From assembly GCF_001368815.1 (NCBI RefSeq), contig NZ_CTEI01000002.1, positions 62,001 through 126,000 on the forward strand: a stretch of 64,000 nt of DNA. Direction: 5' to 3'. Made by a program: the position numbers and the translations under genes. Below the pieces are notes generated by a model, which did no database searches, had not been told where the DNA came from, and saw only the letters and a program-made list of their open reading frames with translations. The stretch comes from Paraliobacillus sp. PM-2 (GTDB lineage Bacteria > Bacillota > Bacilli > Bacillales > Amphibacillaceae). Positions 44,953 through 55,621 of the stretch are shown piece by piece (position 1 is the stretch's first letter; each line of letters begins with the position of its first letter).

Positions 44953-46824
44953 TTACATCACACGTTTAAACAGTTTTTCTAAATCATAGCCGGAAAAATG
45001 AATAATGATAGGTCTACCATGCGGACATGTAAAAGGATCAGTTGATTTGCGCAAGTCTTCTAACAAGTGAAACATGTCCTCTTTATTCAGATAGTGATTT
45101 GCTTTAATCGATCGTTTACATGACATAAGAATTGCAGCGTCTTCCCGCAATTTTGCTATATTGATTTTTTCTTCTTCTATTATCTGTTCAACCATTTCTC
45201 TAATGATTTCTTCTTCGTGCCCTTTTGGAAACCATTGTGGATGAGAGCGGACAATGTACGTTTGTTGACCAAAATATTCAAAAAAGAGACCAACTTCTTT
45301 TAATTGATCTTGATATTGCTCAATCAGCAGTGCTTCTTGCTTTGAAAAATCAAATGTTAGAGGGATTAATAACTCTTGTAATTCATTTGCAACCTCTCCA
45401 ATTACATCACGAAAAAATTCATATTTTATTCTTTCTTGCGCAGCATGCTGATCGATCATATACAGCCCATGTTCATTCTCCGCTAAAATATAGGTCCCAT
45501 GATGTTGTCCAATTGGATACATCGTTGGAATGCGTTCTTCTGATTGATTAATTGCTTTTTCTGATTCATGTATACTGACTTCCTGCTCAAATTGATTTTC
45601 ATCATTAACCTCTTCGGTAGATAATTCAGCTATTGGTGTGTAGTCTTCCATGGACTCTAATGTTTGATTTTGAAGTCCTTGATGTACGGCTTTGTCCTGT
45701 GTTGTCCATTTCTCATCACTTATCTGTTGAGTATTTTTTGTAGGTAACGCAGAAATTTTATCATTAAATTCAAATGAAAATGTATGTTGTGTAGATACTG
45801 GACGTTCTTTTTTTTCGGTCTTTGTTACATCTGGTATTAATGATTGTTTGCGCAGCGCTTCTCTGATTGTTTCTTCGATTGCATAATACAATTCCTTATC
45901 TTTACTAAATCGAACTTCTAATTTTGCAGGGTGTACATTTACGTCTACTAAAATAGGATCCATTTCCACCCGTAATACAACTAATGGATAACGACCAATC
46001 GGTAACAGCGTGTGATAAGCATTCGTAATTGCTTTATTTAGTGGAATGCTTTTTATATAACGATTATTTATAATAGTAGATATATAGTTACGGGAAGCAC
46101 GTGTCACCTCAGGTTTTGCAATATAACCAGAAATAGAAAAATCAAGTGTTTCGTAGGAGACCGGAATCATTTTCTTTGCCACACTTACACCATATATTTC
46201 TGCAATAATTTGAATGATGTCACCGCGACCTGTTGTTTTAAAAATTTTTTTATCGTTATGAATTAATTCAAAACGTATATGCGGATGGGATAAGGCCATA
46301 CGATTAACCATATCGGTAATATGCCCTAATTCTGTATGAATCGTCTTCATATACTTTAAACGTGCGGGTGTATTAAAAAACAAAGCATCAACGGTAATCT
46401 CTGTTCCTTGTCTAGCATCTCCCTTATCACGTTCAATCAGCTTTCCACCTTCAAGCTTTAATATAGTTCCAGCATGTTTACCAGTTGAAGTCTTCACTGT
46501 TAGTTGACTAACTGCCGCTATAGAAGCAAGAGCTTCTCCACGAAAGCCAAGCGTTCGAACATGAAATAAATCCTTTTCATTACGAATTTTACTTGTTGCA
46601 TGACGAGCAAAAGCAATTTCAACATCCTCATCTTCCATGCCAGTTCCATTGTCGATTACTTTGATTCTACGAAGCCCTGCTTCTTCGATCTCTATTTTAA
46701 TTTCCGTACTTTTCGCATCCATACTATTTTCTACTAGTTCTTTTACAACAGATGCCGGTCGTTCGACTACCTCTCCAGCCGCAATTTTATTTGCTAATTG
46801 GTCTGGCATGGGTAATATATACAT
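44953..46824 (-). CDS. mutL: DNA mismatch repair protein MutL
   Basis: MutL couples mismatch recognition by MutS to strand incision. The 623-residue protein has the GHKL ATPase with [11 protein letters not shown] (about 28-38), DNGTGM (about 58-63) and [14 protein letters not shown] (about 93-106). After a variable linker (about 340-440) the C-terminal domain carries [12 protein letters not shown] (about 453-464) and CPHGRPI (about 600-606). These are endonuclease metal-site motifs, as expected in bacteria without MutH. The ATG is a few bases after the mutS stop. Confidence 0.96.
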   Translation of the reverse strand: MYILPMPDQLANKIAAGEVVERPASVVKELVENSMDAKSTEIKIEIEEAGLRRIKVIDNGTGMEDEDVEIAFARHATSKIRNEKDLFHVRTLGFRGEALASIAAVSQLTVKTSTGKHAGTILKLEGGKLIERDKGDARQGTEITVDALFFNTPARLKYMKTIHTELGHITDMVNRMALSHPHIRFELIHNDKKIFKTTGRGDIIQIIAEIYGVSVAKKMIPVSYETLDFSISGYIAKPEVTRASRNYISTIINNRYIKSIPLNKAITNAYHTLLPIGRYPLVVLRVEMDPILVDVNVHPAKLEVRFSKDKELYYAIEETIREALRKQSLIPDVTKTEKKERPVSTQHTFSFEFNDKISALPTKNTQQISDEKWTTQDKAVHQGLQNQTLESMEDYTPIAELSTEEVNDENQFEQEVSIHESEKAINQSEERIPTMYPIGQHHGTYILAENEHGLYMIDQHAAQERIKYEFFRDVIGEVANELQELLIPLTFDFSKQEALLIEQYQDQLKEVGLFFEYFGQQTYIVRSHPQWFPKGHEEEIIREMVEQIIEEEKINIAKLREDAAILMSCKRSIKANHYLNKEDMFHLLEDLRKSTDPFTCPHGRPIIIHFSGYDLEKLFKRVM

Positions 46825-46826
46825 GA

Positions 46827-49421
46827 TTATTCCTCCTCATGTGCCTGCTTTTGTAAGCGATACAATTCATTCATTGCTTGTAAAGGAGTCATCTCCATAA
46901 TATTTAAATTTTTTAGTTCCTTAGAGGTAATGCTTGGTTGTTTTTTACTTGGTTTCTTATCTTGATCTTTTTGTTCTGATACAAAAAAACTTAACTGTTG
47001 CTGTTCGTCACTTACTTGTGTAGCTAACTGTTGTTGATTGACTTGAGGAGCTTCTAATTGCTCTAATATAACCTGCGCTCGTTTAATTAACATATCAGGT
47101 AGTTCTGCTAGCTTTGCCACATGTATACCATAACTTTGATCTGCAGCACCATCCTCAACCTGATGTAAAAATACAATTTTATCATTATATTCTTCTGCTC
47201 TAACATGTACATTTTTTAAATAGTCTAATGATTGGTCAAGTGAGGTTAATTCATGATAATGCGTGGAAAATAATGTTTTTGCATGGATATTATCATGTAC
47301 ATACTCTACTATGGCTTGCGCTAAGGCCATTCCATCATACGTACTCGTTCCTCGACCAATTTCATCCAATAATATCAAACTATTTTCTGTTGCATTGGTA
47401 AGTGCATGCTTTGCTTCAAGCATTTCTACCATAAAAGTACTCTGCCCTGAAACCAGATCATCAGCAGCACCAATTCTAGTAAAGATTTGATCAAAAATAG
47501 GCAAATCTGCCGTTTCGCACGGAACGAAACAACCAATTTGTGCCATAATTGCGATTAATGCGAGCTGCCTCATATATGTACTCTTTCCTGACATATTGGG
47601 ACCAGTAATCAATAAAATATGAGCATTTTGATCCATGGTTACATTATTCGGTACATACATGTCATCTTTCATTACTTTTTCTACAACTGGGTGTCTCCCA
47701 TTAGTAATCAATATTTGTCGATCATGATTAAATGTAGGTCGTACATAATTTGACGATTCACTGATTGTTGCAAAGCCTTGTAATACATCAATTTCACTAA
47801 TTTTATTTGCCAAAGCTTGTAGTTTAGGAATATAGTCCTTTACCTTTTCACGTAAATTCAAAAACAAATCATATTCTAAGTCAACACTTTTTTCTTCCGC
47901 TTCAAGAATTAAAGATTCTTTTTCTTTTAATTCTGGTGTGATAAACCTTTCTGCATTTGTTAACGTCTGTTTTCGCTCATATTTTCCCTCAGGTAATAAA
48001 TGAAGGTTGGCTTTTGTAACCTCAATATAATAACCAAACACGCGATTGTAACCAATCTTTAATGATTTAATATTTGTTTCTTGTTTTTCCCGTTGCTCTA
48101 ATTCAGCAATCCATTGCTTCCCATTTTTCGAGGCATACCGATACTTGTCTAATTGTTCGTTAAAACCATCTTTTATCATTCCACCCTCTTTAATCGTTAG
48201 GGGTGGATCATCTTTTATTGCCTTATCCAATAGTGTAAATAAATCATCTAGTGGGTTAATAGCTTCCCCTAATCGTTGAACCTCCGACATTTCAAAAGAT
48301 TGCAATATTTGCTTCAACTCTGGAATTTTTCCTATCGATTGCTTTAACTGTAATAGATCACGTGCATTCACATTTCCAAAAGCGACTCTACCAGACAATC
48401 TTTCTAAATCATAAATAGATTTTAAAGCTTCTCTTAATTCTTCTCTTTGCAAAAATTGATCAATGAAACCTTCTACCAATTGATAGCGCGATTCAATAAT
48501 GGATTTATTTAACAATGGTCGTTCAAGCCATTTTTTTAATTTTCTTGCCCCCATAGCAGTCACTGTCTGATCAACGACCCATAACAAACTACCTTGTTTT
48601 CCTTTTCGCATAATTGTCTCTACTAGTTCAAGGTTACGTTTTGAATACATATCTAATTTCATATATTGTTTTAACTCAATTTCTTGCACAGGTTGCAAGT
48701 GATCTAACGATCGTTGCTGTGTTATTTCTATATAAGATAGTAATCGACCAAACGCTTCTCTTGCTTGCTGATCGGTAACATCTTTTAATAAATGAGTAAA
48801 CTCATCCTTTATCACTGTTGTATTATTATAAGAGAGCGTCACATCCAGCCGTTCAAGTAATGCTTGTTGATAGACTTCATCAAGCTCTTCAGATACAACA
48901 ATTTCTTTAATTGGTCGATTGTATAACTCACTTATTACTTGTTCCCAACCAAATTCAATTTGTGCGACACTATTTTCTCCAGTTGATAAATCGTTATAGG
49001 CAATAACAAAAGTATGTTCATCAAATTGACTAATACTAGCTAAATAATTATTTTCTTTTTCGTCTAACATTGTCCCTTCCATTATGGTGCCTGGTGTAAT
49101 TAATTGGACAACCTCTCGCTTCACTACACCTTTGGCAGTTTTGGGATCTTCAACTTGTTCACATATTGCTATTTTGTAACCTTTTTCAACTAAATTTTTG
49201 ATATAATTAGAAGCAGAATGGTAAGGTACACCACACATCGGAATGCGTTCCTCTCCTCCACCATCTCTACTTGTTAATGTGATTTCTAATTCTCTCGATG
49301 CTTTCACTGCATCTTCAAAAAACATTTCATAAAAGTCTCCTAATCGAAAAAAAAGAAAACTATCTTTATAAACAGCTTTTATTTTCAAATATTGTTCTAT
49401 CATTGGCGTATAATTTGGCAT
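46827..49421 (-). CDS. mutS: DNA mismatch repair protein MutS
   Basis: MutS recognises mispaired bases and recruits MutL. The 864-residue protein has the mismatch-binding N-terminal domain with [15 protein letters not shown] (Phe-X-Glu wedge, about 25-39). The ABC-type ATPase has Walker [14 protein letters not shown] (about 608-620), Walker [17 protein letters not shown] (about 680-695) and FSTHYHEL. I start at the ATG (49419-49421), seven bases after GGGGG; the upstream ATG at 49451 adds a sequence with no match. It precedes mutL in one operon. Confidence 0.96.
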   Translation of the reverse strand: MPNYTPMIEQYLKIKAVYKDSFLFFRLGDFYEMFFEDAVKASRELEITLTSRDGGGEERIPMCGVPYHSASNYIKNLVEKGYKIAICEQVEDPKTAKGVVKREVVQLITPGTIMEGTMLDEKENNYLASISQFDEHTFVIAYNDLSTGENSVAQIEFGWEQVISELYNRPIKEIVVSEELDEVYQQALLERLDVTLSYNNTTVIKDEFTHLLKDVTDQQAREAFGRLLSYIEITQQRSLDHLQPVQEIELKQYMKLDMYSKRNLELVETIMRKGKQGSLLWVVDQTVTAMGARKLKKWLERPLLNKSIIESRYQLVEGFIDQFLQREELREALKSIYDLERLSGRVAFGNVNARDLLQLKQSIGKIPELKQILQSFEMSEVQRLGEAINPLDDLFTLLDKAIKDDPPLTIKEGGMIKDGFNEQLDKYRYASKNGKQWIAELEQREKQETNIKSLKIGYNRVFGYYIEVTKANLHLLPEGKYERKQTLTNAERFITPELKEKESLILEAEEKSVDLEYDLFLNLREKVKDYIPKLQALANKISEIDVLQGFATISESSNYVRPTFNHDRQILITNGRHPVVEKVMKDDMYVPNNVTMDQNAHILLITGPNMSGKSTYMRQLALIAIMAQIGCFVPCETADLPIFDQIFTRIGAADDLVSGQSTFMVEMLEAKHALTNATENSLILLDEIGRGTSTYDGMALAQAIVEYVHDNIHAKTLFSTHYHELTSLDQSLDYLKNVHVRAEEYNDKIVFLHQVEDGAADQSYGIHVAKLAELPDMLIKRAQVILEQLEAPQVNQQQLATQVSDEQQQLSFFVSEQKDQDKKPSKKQPSITSKELKNLNIMEMTPLQAMNELYRLQKQAHEEE

Positions 49422-49514
49422 TTCTCTTCCCCCAACGCAATTAAATCTCATTTTTTCATTATAGCATAACTAATCATTGTTTTTGCAGTGTTACTATTAG
49501 GTATTTTATAGTCC

Positions 49515-49549
49515 AAAAAAAAAGAGCGCGAGTTAACTCACACTCTTTG
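49515..49549 (-). terminator. Terminator of cotE
   Basis: AGAGTGTGAGTT / AACTCGCGCTCT (two mismatches) followed by nine Ts on the minus strand. Confidence 0.82.
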
Positions 49550-49551
49550 CA

Positions 49552-50115
49552 CTAATCTTTTTTGCTCTTTGATAAAAAGTCTGTATCAACACTATCAAAT
49601 TCATCATCGTTCAACTCTAAATCTAACTCATCATCATCTAGTACCAAACCATTCGGATCAACTTTTACAGTAACTTTTGTATCCCCGATTACTTCTACAA
49701 GAAATTCCCTTTCCACTTCAACAACTATTTTTTGATCATGCTGTGAAATATTACATTCCAAACAATTTGGTTGTTGTAGGACTTTTGCGTAAACCTTTTC
49801 TTCATCTCCTAATGTTTGTTTGTCTTTAACAGATAGTTTGATCAGGTCTTGATAGGTAACACGCTCTGTCACGACTTCTGTTTTCGTATTATCATTATAC
49901 GAATACCAGACATTCGCATCATAACTTCCATTTACTTCGACTAATTCGTCACCTTTTCTTTTTGCATGGTATAGGTGATTGATGACCCAGCAACCTAGAA
50001 TACTAGATGGTTTGTGTGTTGGTGAAATCGTATTTGTATCCTGTATAAATTTACGTCCTTTTCCTATTACTGCTTTTGTAATAATTTCTCGAAATTCTTG
50101 ATCAAGAAAAGACAT
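49552..50115 (-). CDS. cotE: Outer spore coat morphogenetic protein CotE
   Basis: CotE organises the outer coat around the forespore. The 187-residue protein has the conserved [16 protein letters not shown] start, the [11 protein letters not shown] motif (about 37-47) and the very acidic C-terminus ([18 protein letters not shown]) that recruits other coat proteins in B. subtilis. AGGAGGAGG precedes the ATG. Its place between mutS and ricA is the B. subtilis order. A minus-strand CATACGAT in the 290-base upstream spacer might be a sporulation -10 box, but no -35 was convincing. Confidence 0.94.
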   Translation of the reverse strand: MSFLDQEFREIITKAVIGKGRKFIQDTNTISPTHKPSSILGCWVINHLYHAKRKGDELVEVNGSYDANVWYSYNDNTKTEVVTERVTYQDLIKLSVKDKQTLGDEEKVYAKVLQQPNCLECNISQHDQKIVVEVEREFLVEVIGDTKVTVKVDPNGLVLDDDELDLELNDDEFDSVDTDFLSKSKKD

Positions 50116-50293
50116 AGAACTAAAACCTCCTCCTTATTCATACTCAGTTTATGCAAATTACCCACCATAAGTGCGTATAAAAATAGGTGAATAACATGTC
50201 ATAGGTTTCTAGTTCATCGTATGCATTTGCCTACAAAAGGTGATTCTCAATTAAATGATTAATGACAAGAATCTAGGGGGAAAGCAAATTAAA

Positions 50294-50333
50294 AAAACCG
50301 ACTATTATTAATGTTAAATGATAGTCGGTTTTT
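50294..50333 (-). terminator. Terminator of miaB-ricA
   Basis: AAACCGACTAT / ATAGTCGGTTT with a longer AT loop and seven Ts on the minus strand. Confidence 0.85.
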
Positions 50334-50408
50334 CCTTTAGAATATTTGTAATTTAGAAATAAACTATATTATGTGACGTTTTTATATTTAGTTAACCATT
50401 GGCAAACC

Positions 50409-50786
50409 TTATTCGTTATTCTCTAATGTTTTTTCCATGGATATTTCTACTTCATTAGCGATCGTTTTTGATACTTGTTGAAGTAAGTCATTAACTACCA
50501 CTTGGGATTCTTTAAATTCTTGCACAATCGGAATGGCATCTATTTCTTCTTGCATACGATCAATTTCTAGATCAACTTTCTTCAATGCTTCGGTCTTCCC
50601 ATATGCTTGAAAATTGACAGCCTGCTTTTGCAAAGCTTTCATATTGTTAATTAATTTTTTTATTTTTTCGCTTTGATTTATACGACTTTCAATTTGTTTG
50701 TATCTGTGCACCTCTTCAATATTTGTCATTTGTTCAGCAAGTATTTGTGCACGTTCTAAAATCTCTTCTTTACTGTAGGTGGTCAT
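50409..50786 (-). CDS. ricA: RicA (YmcA), RNase Y specificity and biofilm factor
   Basis: RicA forms the Y-complex with RicF and RicT, which in B. subtilis directs RNase Y processing and helps biofilm formation, competence and sporulation. The 125-residue, mostly helical protein belongs to the YlbF/YmcA family, with AEQMTNIEEVHRYKQIESRI (about 17-36) and KALQKQAVNFQAYGKTEAL. It starts right after the miaB stop codon, implying coupling. RNase Y itself is encoded at 55616-57175. Confidence 0.92.
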   Translation of the reverse strand: MTTYSKEEILERAQILAEQMTNIEEVHRYKQIESRINQSEKIKKLINNMKALQKQAVNFQAYGKTEALKKVDLEIDRMQEEIDAIPIVQEFKESQVVVNDLLQQVSKTIANEVEISMEKTLENNE

Positions 50787-52364
50787 TTATAACACCTCTG
50801 CAGTTTGTTCAGCAAGCTCACCATCAAGTGACCATGTTTTTGCTTTTGTAATTTTAACATCAACCATTTTACCAATCAGTGATTTTGGCGCTTTAAAGTT
50901 TACTAATTTATTTCGCTCGGTATAACCTGAAAGCACATCTGGATCTTTTTTACTTTCTCCTTCAACAAGCACCTTAACAATCTCACCTTCGTATTTTTCC
51001 ATTGCTTGTTTTGCTTGTTCATTGACTAAAGCATTCAATCGTTGTAGTCTTTCTTTTTTCACTTCCATAGGGATATTATCTTCCCAACGAGCTGCTGGTG
51101 TCCCTTCCCTTGGTGAATAAATAAAGGTATATGCACTTTCAAATCCAACCTCTTTAACTAGTGTCATTGTTTCTTCAAATTGTTCGTCTGTTTCATTTGG
51201 AAAACCAACAATGATATCTGTTGTCAATGTAGCATTCGGCATTGCCTCACGAATTTTGCTTACTAATTCTAAATAGCTTTCCCTTGTATAACGTCGAGCC
51301 ATCACGCGTAACACATCGGAACTACCTGATTGTACTGGTAAATGAATGTGATCTAACAAATTGCCACCTTTTGCTAGCACTTCAATTAGACGATCATCGA
51401 AGTCACGCGGGTGTGAAGTTGTAAAGCGAACACGCGGAATATCAATTTTTCGAATCTCATCCATTAAATCACCGAGGCCGTATTCAAAATCCAAGTCTTT
51501 TCCATAGGCATTCACATTCTGTCCTAATAGTGTAATCTCTTGATAACCTTGCGCAGCTAGATGACGGACTTCTTGTATAATATCCTCCGGTAAACGACTC
51601 CGTTCTTTCCCGCGTGTATACGGTACAATGCAATAGGTACAAAATTTATCACAACCATACATGATATTTACCCAACCTTTAATTCGGCCTTTTCGAACTT
51701 TAGGTAAATTCTCAATGATGTCTCCTTCTTTGGACCATACTTCCACAACCATCGCTTTACTAAACATCGCTTCTTTTAATAAGCTAGGTAATCGATGAAT
51801 ATTATGAGTACCGAAGATCATATCAATAAATGGATGTTTCTTGAGAATCCGATTAACAACCGCTTCTTCTTGAGACATACATCCACAAACACCAATAATA
51901 AGGTCTGGATTTTCTAATTTTAATGGTTTTAAGTGACCAATCTCTCCAAATACTTTATTTTCTGCATTTTCACGAATCGCACATGTATTTAACAGGATAA
52001 CATCTGCTTCACTTGTATCATCTGTTGATTGATACCCCATGTCAGTTAATAGCCCTGCCATTACCTCCGTATCATGCTCATTCATTTGGCACCCATAAGT
52101 GCGAATAAGGAATTTCTTCCCCTCTCCAATAGATTGCATTTCTTTTGGAATAGAAAAATCATAATGAATGTCCACATCTTTTTTTAATCGCTTTTTTGCT
52201 TTCTTAAGATTTGGTGGTTCATAAGTCGTTTGAAAATACTTACCAATTAATTCATCAGAGTCCATACTTTTTAATCGATCTAGGTTTCCATCCGAATCGG
52301 ATTTTACGTCCGCTGGATTTCCCTGTTTTATTTGATTTGCTTGCTTGCGTTGCTGTTCATTCAC
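50787..52364 (-). CDS. miaB: tRNA-2-methylthio-N6-dimethylallyladenosine synthase
   Basis: MiaB is a radical-SAM enzyme that adds a methylthio group to the i6A37 made by MiaA. The 525-residue protein has a Bacillus-type N-terminal extension (1-65), the UPF0004 domain with YGCQMNEHD (first cluster cysteine, about 90-98), the radical SAM motif [17 protein letters not shown] (about 236-252) and a C-terminal TRAM domain. The catalytic cluster cysteines are all present. ricA follows without a gap. Confidence 0.96.
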   Translation of the reverse strand: MNEQQRKQANQIKQGNPADVKSDSDGNLDRLKSMDSDELIGKYFQTTYEPPNLKKAKKRLKKDVDIHYDFSIPKEMQSIGEGKKFLIRTYGCQMNEHDTEVMAGLLTDMGYQSTDDTSEADVILLNTCAIRENAENKVFGEIGHLKPLKLENPDLIIGVCGCMSQEEAVVNRILKKHPFIDMIFGTHNIHRLPSLLKEAMFSKAMVVEVWSKEGDIIENLPKVRKGRIKGWVNIMYGCDKFCTYCIVPYTRGKERSRLPEDIIQEVRHLAAQGYQEITLLGQNVNAYGKDLDFEYGLGDLMDEIRKIDIPRVRFTTSHPRDFDDRLIEVLAKGGNLLDHIHLPVQSGSSDVLRVMARRYTRESYLELVSKIREAMPNATLTTDIIVGFPNETDEQFEETMTLVKEVGFESAYTFIYSPREGTPAARWEDNIPMEVKKERLQRLNALVNEQAKQAMEKYEGEIVKVLVEGESKKDPDVLSGYTERNKLVNFKAPKSLIGKMVDVKITKAKTWSLDGELAEQTAEVL

Positions 52365-52474
52365 CTTTTATGACTCCTTTCTATAATATTGCCTAGGTAG
52401 TCTTCTATCTACTACTTCAATTCTACTATTATAGCAAGAATTTATTTTAAAAACAAAGTTTTTTCATAATATTG

Positions 52475-53398
52475 TTAGTTAATTCTAGGGAACTTATTTA
52501 TAAAATTTTGATAAGCGATGTTCTTCCATTGTCTTTCTGTAAGCTTATTTTTTAATTCATCTGATAATATTCTATAGCCTTCCATACTCTCTAATCCAAC
52601 TATATATTGATCAATGCCATCAAAATCAGATCCAAACCCTAAACAGGTCTCAGCTCCGGCATGAATATAAGCAAGTACATGTTGAATCGTATCATAATAA
52701 GTAACCGTTTGCTGTTCTTTTGTAAAAAATGGGACAAACGTTACGCCTATCCACCCATTTTTATGTATGATTGCTTGTATTTGCTCATGATCTAAATTTC
52801 GTGGATGACTACATAAATGCAAAACATTAGCGTGTGATGCCATCACATATTTTGCTTGTTTCATCACATCGAAAAATCCTTGATAAGATAAATGTGATAC
52901 ATCCACCCAAATATTCTCTTGATTTAATAACGCGACTACTTCTTCTCCAAAACTACTTAAACCTGCACCTCTTTTTTCACCTATACCATCAGCCACAGCA
53001 TTTGCTTGATTCCAAGTTAATCCAACCGCTCGAACACCTAACCTCAGCAAAGTCTTTAGTTTGTTTATGTCATCTCCAATTACATGACAGCCTTCTAGTG
53101 TAAGCATTGCTCCACGTTCGTTTTCTTTAAGTGATTCAAGATCTCCTTTATTGGCAATAAACTTGATATCTTCATATGGTTCAATTATTTTTTCAAAGAA
53201 AATGGTTATCATTTCTAGAGCAACTTGAAACCGTCTCTCCTCTTTTACTTCTGCAGGAACAAAAATAGCAAAACATTGTACCTTCACTGGACTTTCTCGC
53301 CATTTTTTTAAATTAACTTGTAACTTTTCACTTGTTTTAAAATCAAGATTGTCTGACCAAAGTTTTAATAACACATCACAATGCGCATCAATAATCAT
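52475..53398 (-). CDS. Membrane dipeptidase, M19 renal-dipeptidase family
   Basis: This 307-residue zinc peptidase would hydrolyse dipeptides, including those with D-residues at the C-terminus. Metal motifs are DAHCDVLLK (about 4-12), LTLEGCHVIGDD (Glu bridge, about 99-110), VDVSHLSYQGF (about 166-176), MASHANV (about 187-193) and GFGSDFDGID (about 260-269). No signal peptide is seen, so it is probably cytoplasmic. GAAGGGG precedes the ATG. It stands alone between miaB and IS copy 2; physiological substrates are unknown. Confidence 0.92.
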   Translation of the reverse strand: MIIDAHCDVLLKLWSDNLDFKTSEKLQVNLKKWRESPVKVQCFAIFVPAEVKEERRFQVALEMITIFFEKIIEPYEDIKFIANKGDLESLKENERGAMLTLEGCHVIGDDINKLKTLLRLGVRAVGLTWNQANAVADGIGEKRGAGLSSFGEEVVALLNQENIWVDVSHLSYQGFFDVMKQAKYVMASHANVLHLCSHPRNLDHEQIQAIIHKNGWIGVTFVPFFTKEQQTVTYYDTIQHVLAYIHAGAETCLGFGSDFDGIDQYIVGLESMEGYRILSDELKNKLTERQWKNIAYQNFINKFPRIN

Positions 53399-53533
53399 GT
53401 ATTTCCCCTTCTCTCAAATATATTACTTACAATCACAACCATTAGATTTATATATCATAGAAAGACGTAACTACTTTTCTTCCCATGCTTAACATGATAT
53501 GTATGAGATTCTTTTTTAATTTACGTGTTTAAC

Positions 53534-53666
53534 AAATCAAAACCACCAGTGTGAACTGGTGGTTTGCTCTGCGGCTGGAAGCCTTTGTTACCGGCCTCGG
53601 CCTTAAAGGCCCGCTGAACGGGTTTCCCTTTTGCACCACACTCACTCACTGATTCTAAAGAATCTC
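53534..53666 (-). ncRNA. Structured 3' tail of the IS (possible omega-RNA-like remnant), copy 2
   Basis: Same hairpin-rich, GC-rich tail as in copy 1. Conservation between copies is expected from recent transposition and does not by itself show RNA function. Confidence 0.35.
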
Positions 53667-54140
53667 TTATCTTTTCTTTTTATTCTTCTCTCCAGTGAAA
53701 GGATCAAACTCTTCAAATAAAGTTAATTGATCGCTTACGTAGTCCTCTTTAAGCTGATTCCTAATATATTCTTGAATTTGATTTTTGTTTCTGCCCACTG
53801 TATCTACAAAGTAGCCCCTACACCAAAATTTCCGGTTACCATATCTATACTTTAAATTAGCGTGACGATCAAAAATCATTAAACTACTTTTTCCCTTTAG
53901 ATATCCCATAAACTGAGATACACTTAGTTTTGGTGGGATACTTACTAACATATGAATGTGATCTTTGCATGCATTTGCCTCGTGTATCTCAACGCCTTTT
54001 CTTTCACAAAGATCTCTTACGATTTCTCCAATACTTTTTTTATATTTTCCATAGATAATTTGCCTTCTATATTTTGGAGCAAAAACAATATGATACTTAC
54101 ATCTCCACTGTGTATGTGCTAAACTATTCTTGTCCTGCAT
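53667..54140 (-). CDS. tnpA: IS200/IS605 family transposase TnpA (copy 2)
   Basis: The 157-residue protein is identical to the copy 1 transposase, with the HUH motif in KDHIHMLVSIPP and an intact frame. The leader has the same stem overlapping the ribosome binding site. Confidence 0.95.
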   Translation of the reverse strand: MQDKNSLAHTQWRCKYHIVFAPKYRRQIIYGKYKKSIGEIVRDLCERKGVEIHEANACKDHIHMLVSIPPKLSVSQFMGYLKGKSSLMIFDRHANLKYRYGNRKFWCRGYFVDTVGRNKNQIQEYIRNQLKEDYVSDQLTLFEEFDPFTGEKNKKKR

Positions 54141-54279
54141 TGGACATGCCTCCTTCTTTGATGAGATTTGGTGGTCGGGAAACCAACCTTATCTTATCAT
54201 GAAGAGAGGCTTTTTTTGTCCCCACGCTGGAAGCTCTATGGAACCCCCGGCATAGCCAGGGGTTTTCAAAGACCATAAC

Positions 54280-54315
54280 AAAAATCCTGCTTGCTAACTA
54301 GCAAACAGGATTTTT
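54280..54315 (-). terminator. Terminator of spoVS
   Basis: AAAAATCCTG-TTTGCTA / TAGCAAG-CAGGATTTTT stem with a T-run on the minus strand; the left end of IS copy 2 begins two bases after the T-run. Confidence 0.88.
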
Positions 54316-54321
54316 ACCAAA

Positions 54322-54582
54322 CTATCTTGGTTCTACAATTAATTTTATAGCGGTACGTTCTTCATTATCAATGATAATATCTGTAAAAGCTGGAATACAA
54401 ATTAAATCAACTCCACTAGGTGCTACGAATCCTCTAGCAATTGCTACCGATTTAACGGCCTGGTTTAATGCACCAGCACCAATAGCTTGAATTTCGGCTG
54501 AGCCACGTTCTCTTAAGACATTTGCAAGTGCTCCTGCTACTGAATTAGGACTTGATTTTGCTGAAACTTTTAATACATCCAC
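54322..54582 (-). CDS. spoVS: Stage V sporulation protein S
   Basis: SpoVS is a small Alba-like protein needed for late sporulation steps in Bacillus. The 86-residue product shows LKVSAKSSPNSVAGALANVLRE (start), EIQAIGAGALNQAVKSVAIARG and FVAPSGVDLICIPAF, almost invariant in the family. The start is a GTG eight bases after AAGGAGG. It lies downstream of ymdB and rny, the B. subtilis order. Confidence 0.96.
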   Translation of the reverse strand: MDVLKVSAKSSPNSVAGALANVLRERGSAEIQAIGAGALNQAVKSVAIARGFVAPSGVDLICIPAFTDIIIDNEERTAIKLIVEPR

Positions 54583-54693
54583 TTTTGCTACCTCCTTCGT
54601 TAACTAAAGTAGTTCCACTTTTACTATATTCTCATAGACAGCAGTTATTCCTTTTTATTTTATTATGAAACAAATTATCTTAACATTCAAATA

Positions 54694-55491
54694 CTATGCA
54701 AAAAAAGGATGATCATCATTTATTAAAACTCTTTTAATTTGTTTAGCTTTTCCATTCGTGTGATCTATATCTATTAACACTGCGTTTAATTGATCTTTTC
54801 CTTGCTTAGCAACTTCAAATCTGACAGGTAGGCTAGTTAAAAACTTTTTAAGAACTGCTTCACGTTCCGTCCCAAGAATTCCATCATAAGGACCTGTCAT
54901 ACCAACATCAGTTATATAAGCTGTTCCATTATCTAAAATACGTTCATCTGCTGTTTGTATGTGTGTATGGGTCCCAACTACTGCGCTTACCCTTCCATCT
55001 AGATACCAAGCCATAGCCTGTTTTTCACTTGTTGCTTCTGCATGGAAATCAACAAAGATAATGGATGCTTGTTTTTTTGCAATTTCTACTAGCTCATCAG
55101 CTTTTCGAAATGGGTCATCGATAGCGGGTAGAAACGTTCTTCCTTGCAAATTAATCACAGCAACTTTTACTCCATTACAATCTATGAATTGCAATCCCTT
55201 CCCAGGTGTGCCTTCTGGAAAATTTGCTGGACGAATCATATTCTTTGCATCATCAATGAATTCAAAAATCTCCTTTTTGTCCCATGTGTGATTTCCCATT
55301 GTTATAACTTGTGCACCCCAACTGAGAAATTGTTTATATATTTTTTCTGTAATTCCCTTACCAGAAGCCGCATTTTCACCATTAACAATGGTTAACTGTG
55401 GCTGATATTTCTGTTTTAACCGAGGTAAATAAGTCTCTAATTGTTTTCTTCCAGGTGATCCAACAACATCACCGACAAATAAAATTTTCAT
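54694..55491 (-). CDS. ymdB: YmdB metallophosphoesterase (cyclic nucleotide phosphodiesterase family)
   Basis: YmdB hydrolyses 2',3'-cyclic nucleotides in vitro and influences biofilm and motility choices in B. subtilis. The 265-residue protein has the two-metal site residues in FVGDVVGSPG (Asp8), VNGENAA (about 37-43), TMGNHTWD (about 64-71), FHAEATSEK (about 149-157) and GTHTHIQTAD (about 173-182). It is read in the same direction as rny, just downstream of it. Confidence 0.94.
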   Translation of the reverse strand: MKILFVGDVVGSPGRKQLETYLPRLKQKYQPQLTIVNGENAASGKGITEKIYKQFLSWGAQVITMGNHTWDKKEIFEFIDDAKNMIRPANFPEGTPGKGLQFIDCNGVKVAVINLQGRTFLPAIDDPFRKADELVEIAKKQASIIFVDFHAEATSEKQAMAWYLDGRVSAVVGTHTHIQTADERILDNGTAYITDVGMTGPYDGILGTEREAVLKKFLTSLPVRFEVAKQGKDQLNAVLIDIDHTNGKAKQIKRVLINDDHPFFA

Positions 55492-55591
55492 TTTTTAATC
55501 TTCCTTGTCTATTTAATTACTATCAGTTTCACATAAGTCCATACAAAAGTCAAAATAATATAATATAAGGACTTTACACTATTTAAAAAAC

Positions 55592-55621
55592 AAATAAAGC
55601 GACCGATTGGTCGCTTTATTT
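55592..55621 (-). terminator. Terminator of rny
   Basis: AAATAAAGCGACC / GGTCGCTTTATTT with a four-base loop; it overlaps the rny stop codon and is followed by Ts on the minus strand. Confidence 0.88.

Larger units (their letters stand above)
53534..54278 (-). mobile_element. IS200/IS605-family insertion sequence, tnpA only, copy 2
   Basis: This is the same 745-base unit as 30618-31362 on the opposite strand, with identical transposase and matching ends (TTATGG at the left end and TTTTGATTT at the right, in element orientation). It lies directly after the spoVS terminator and before the dipeptidase gene. Confidence 0.93.
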
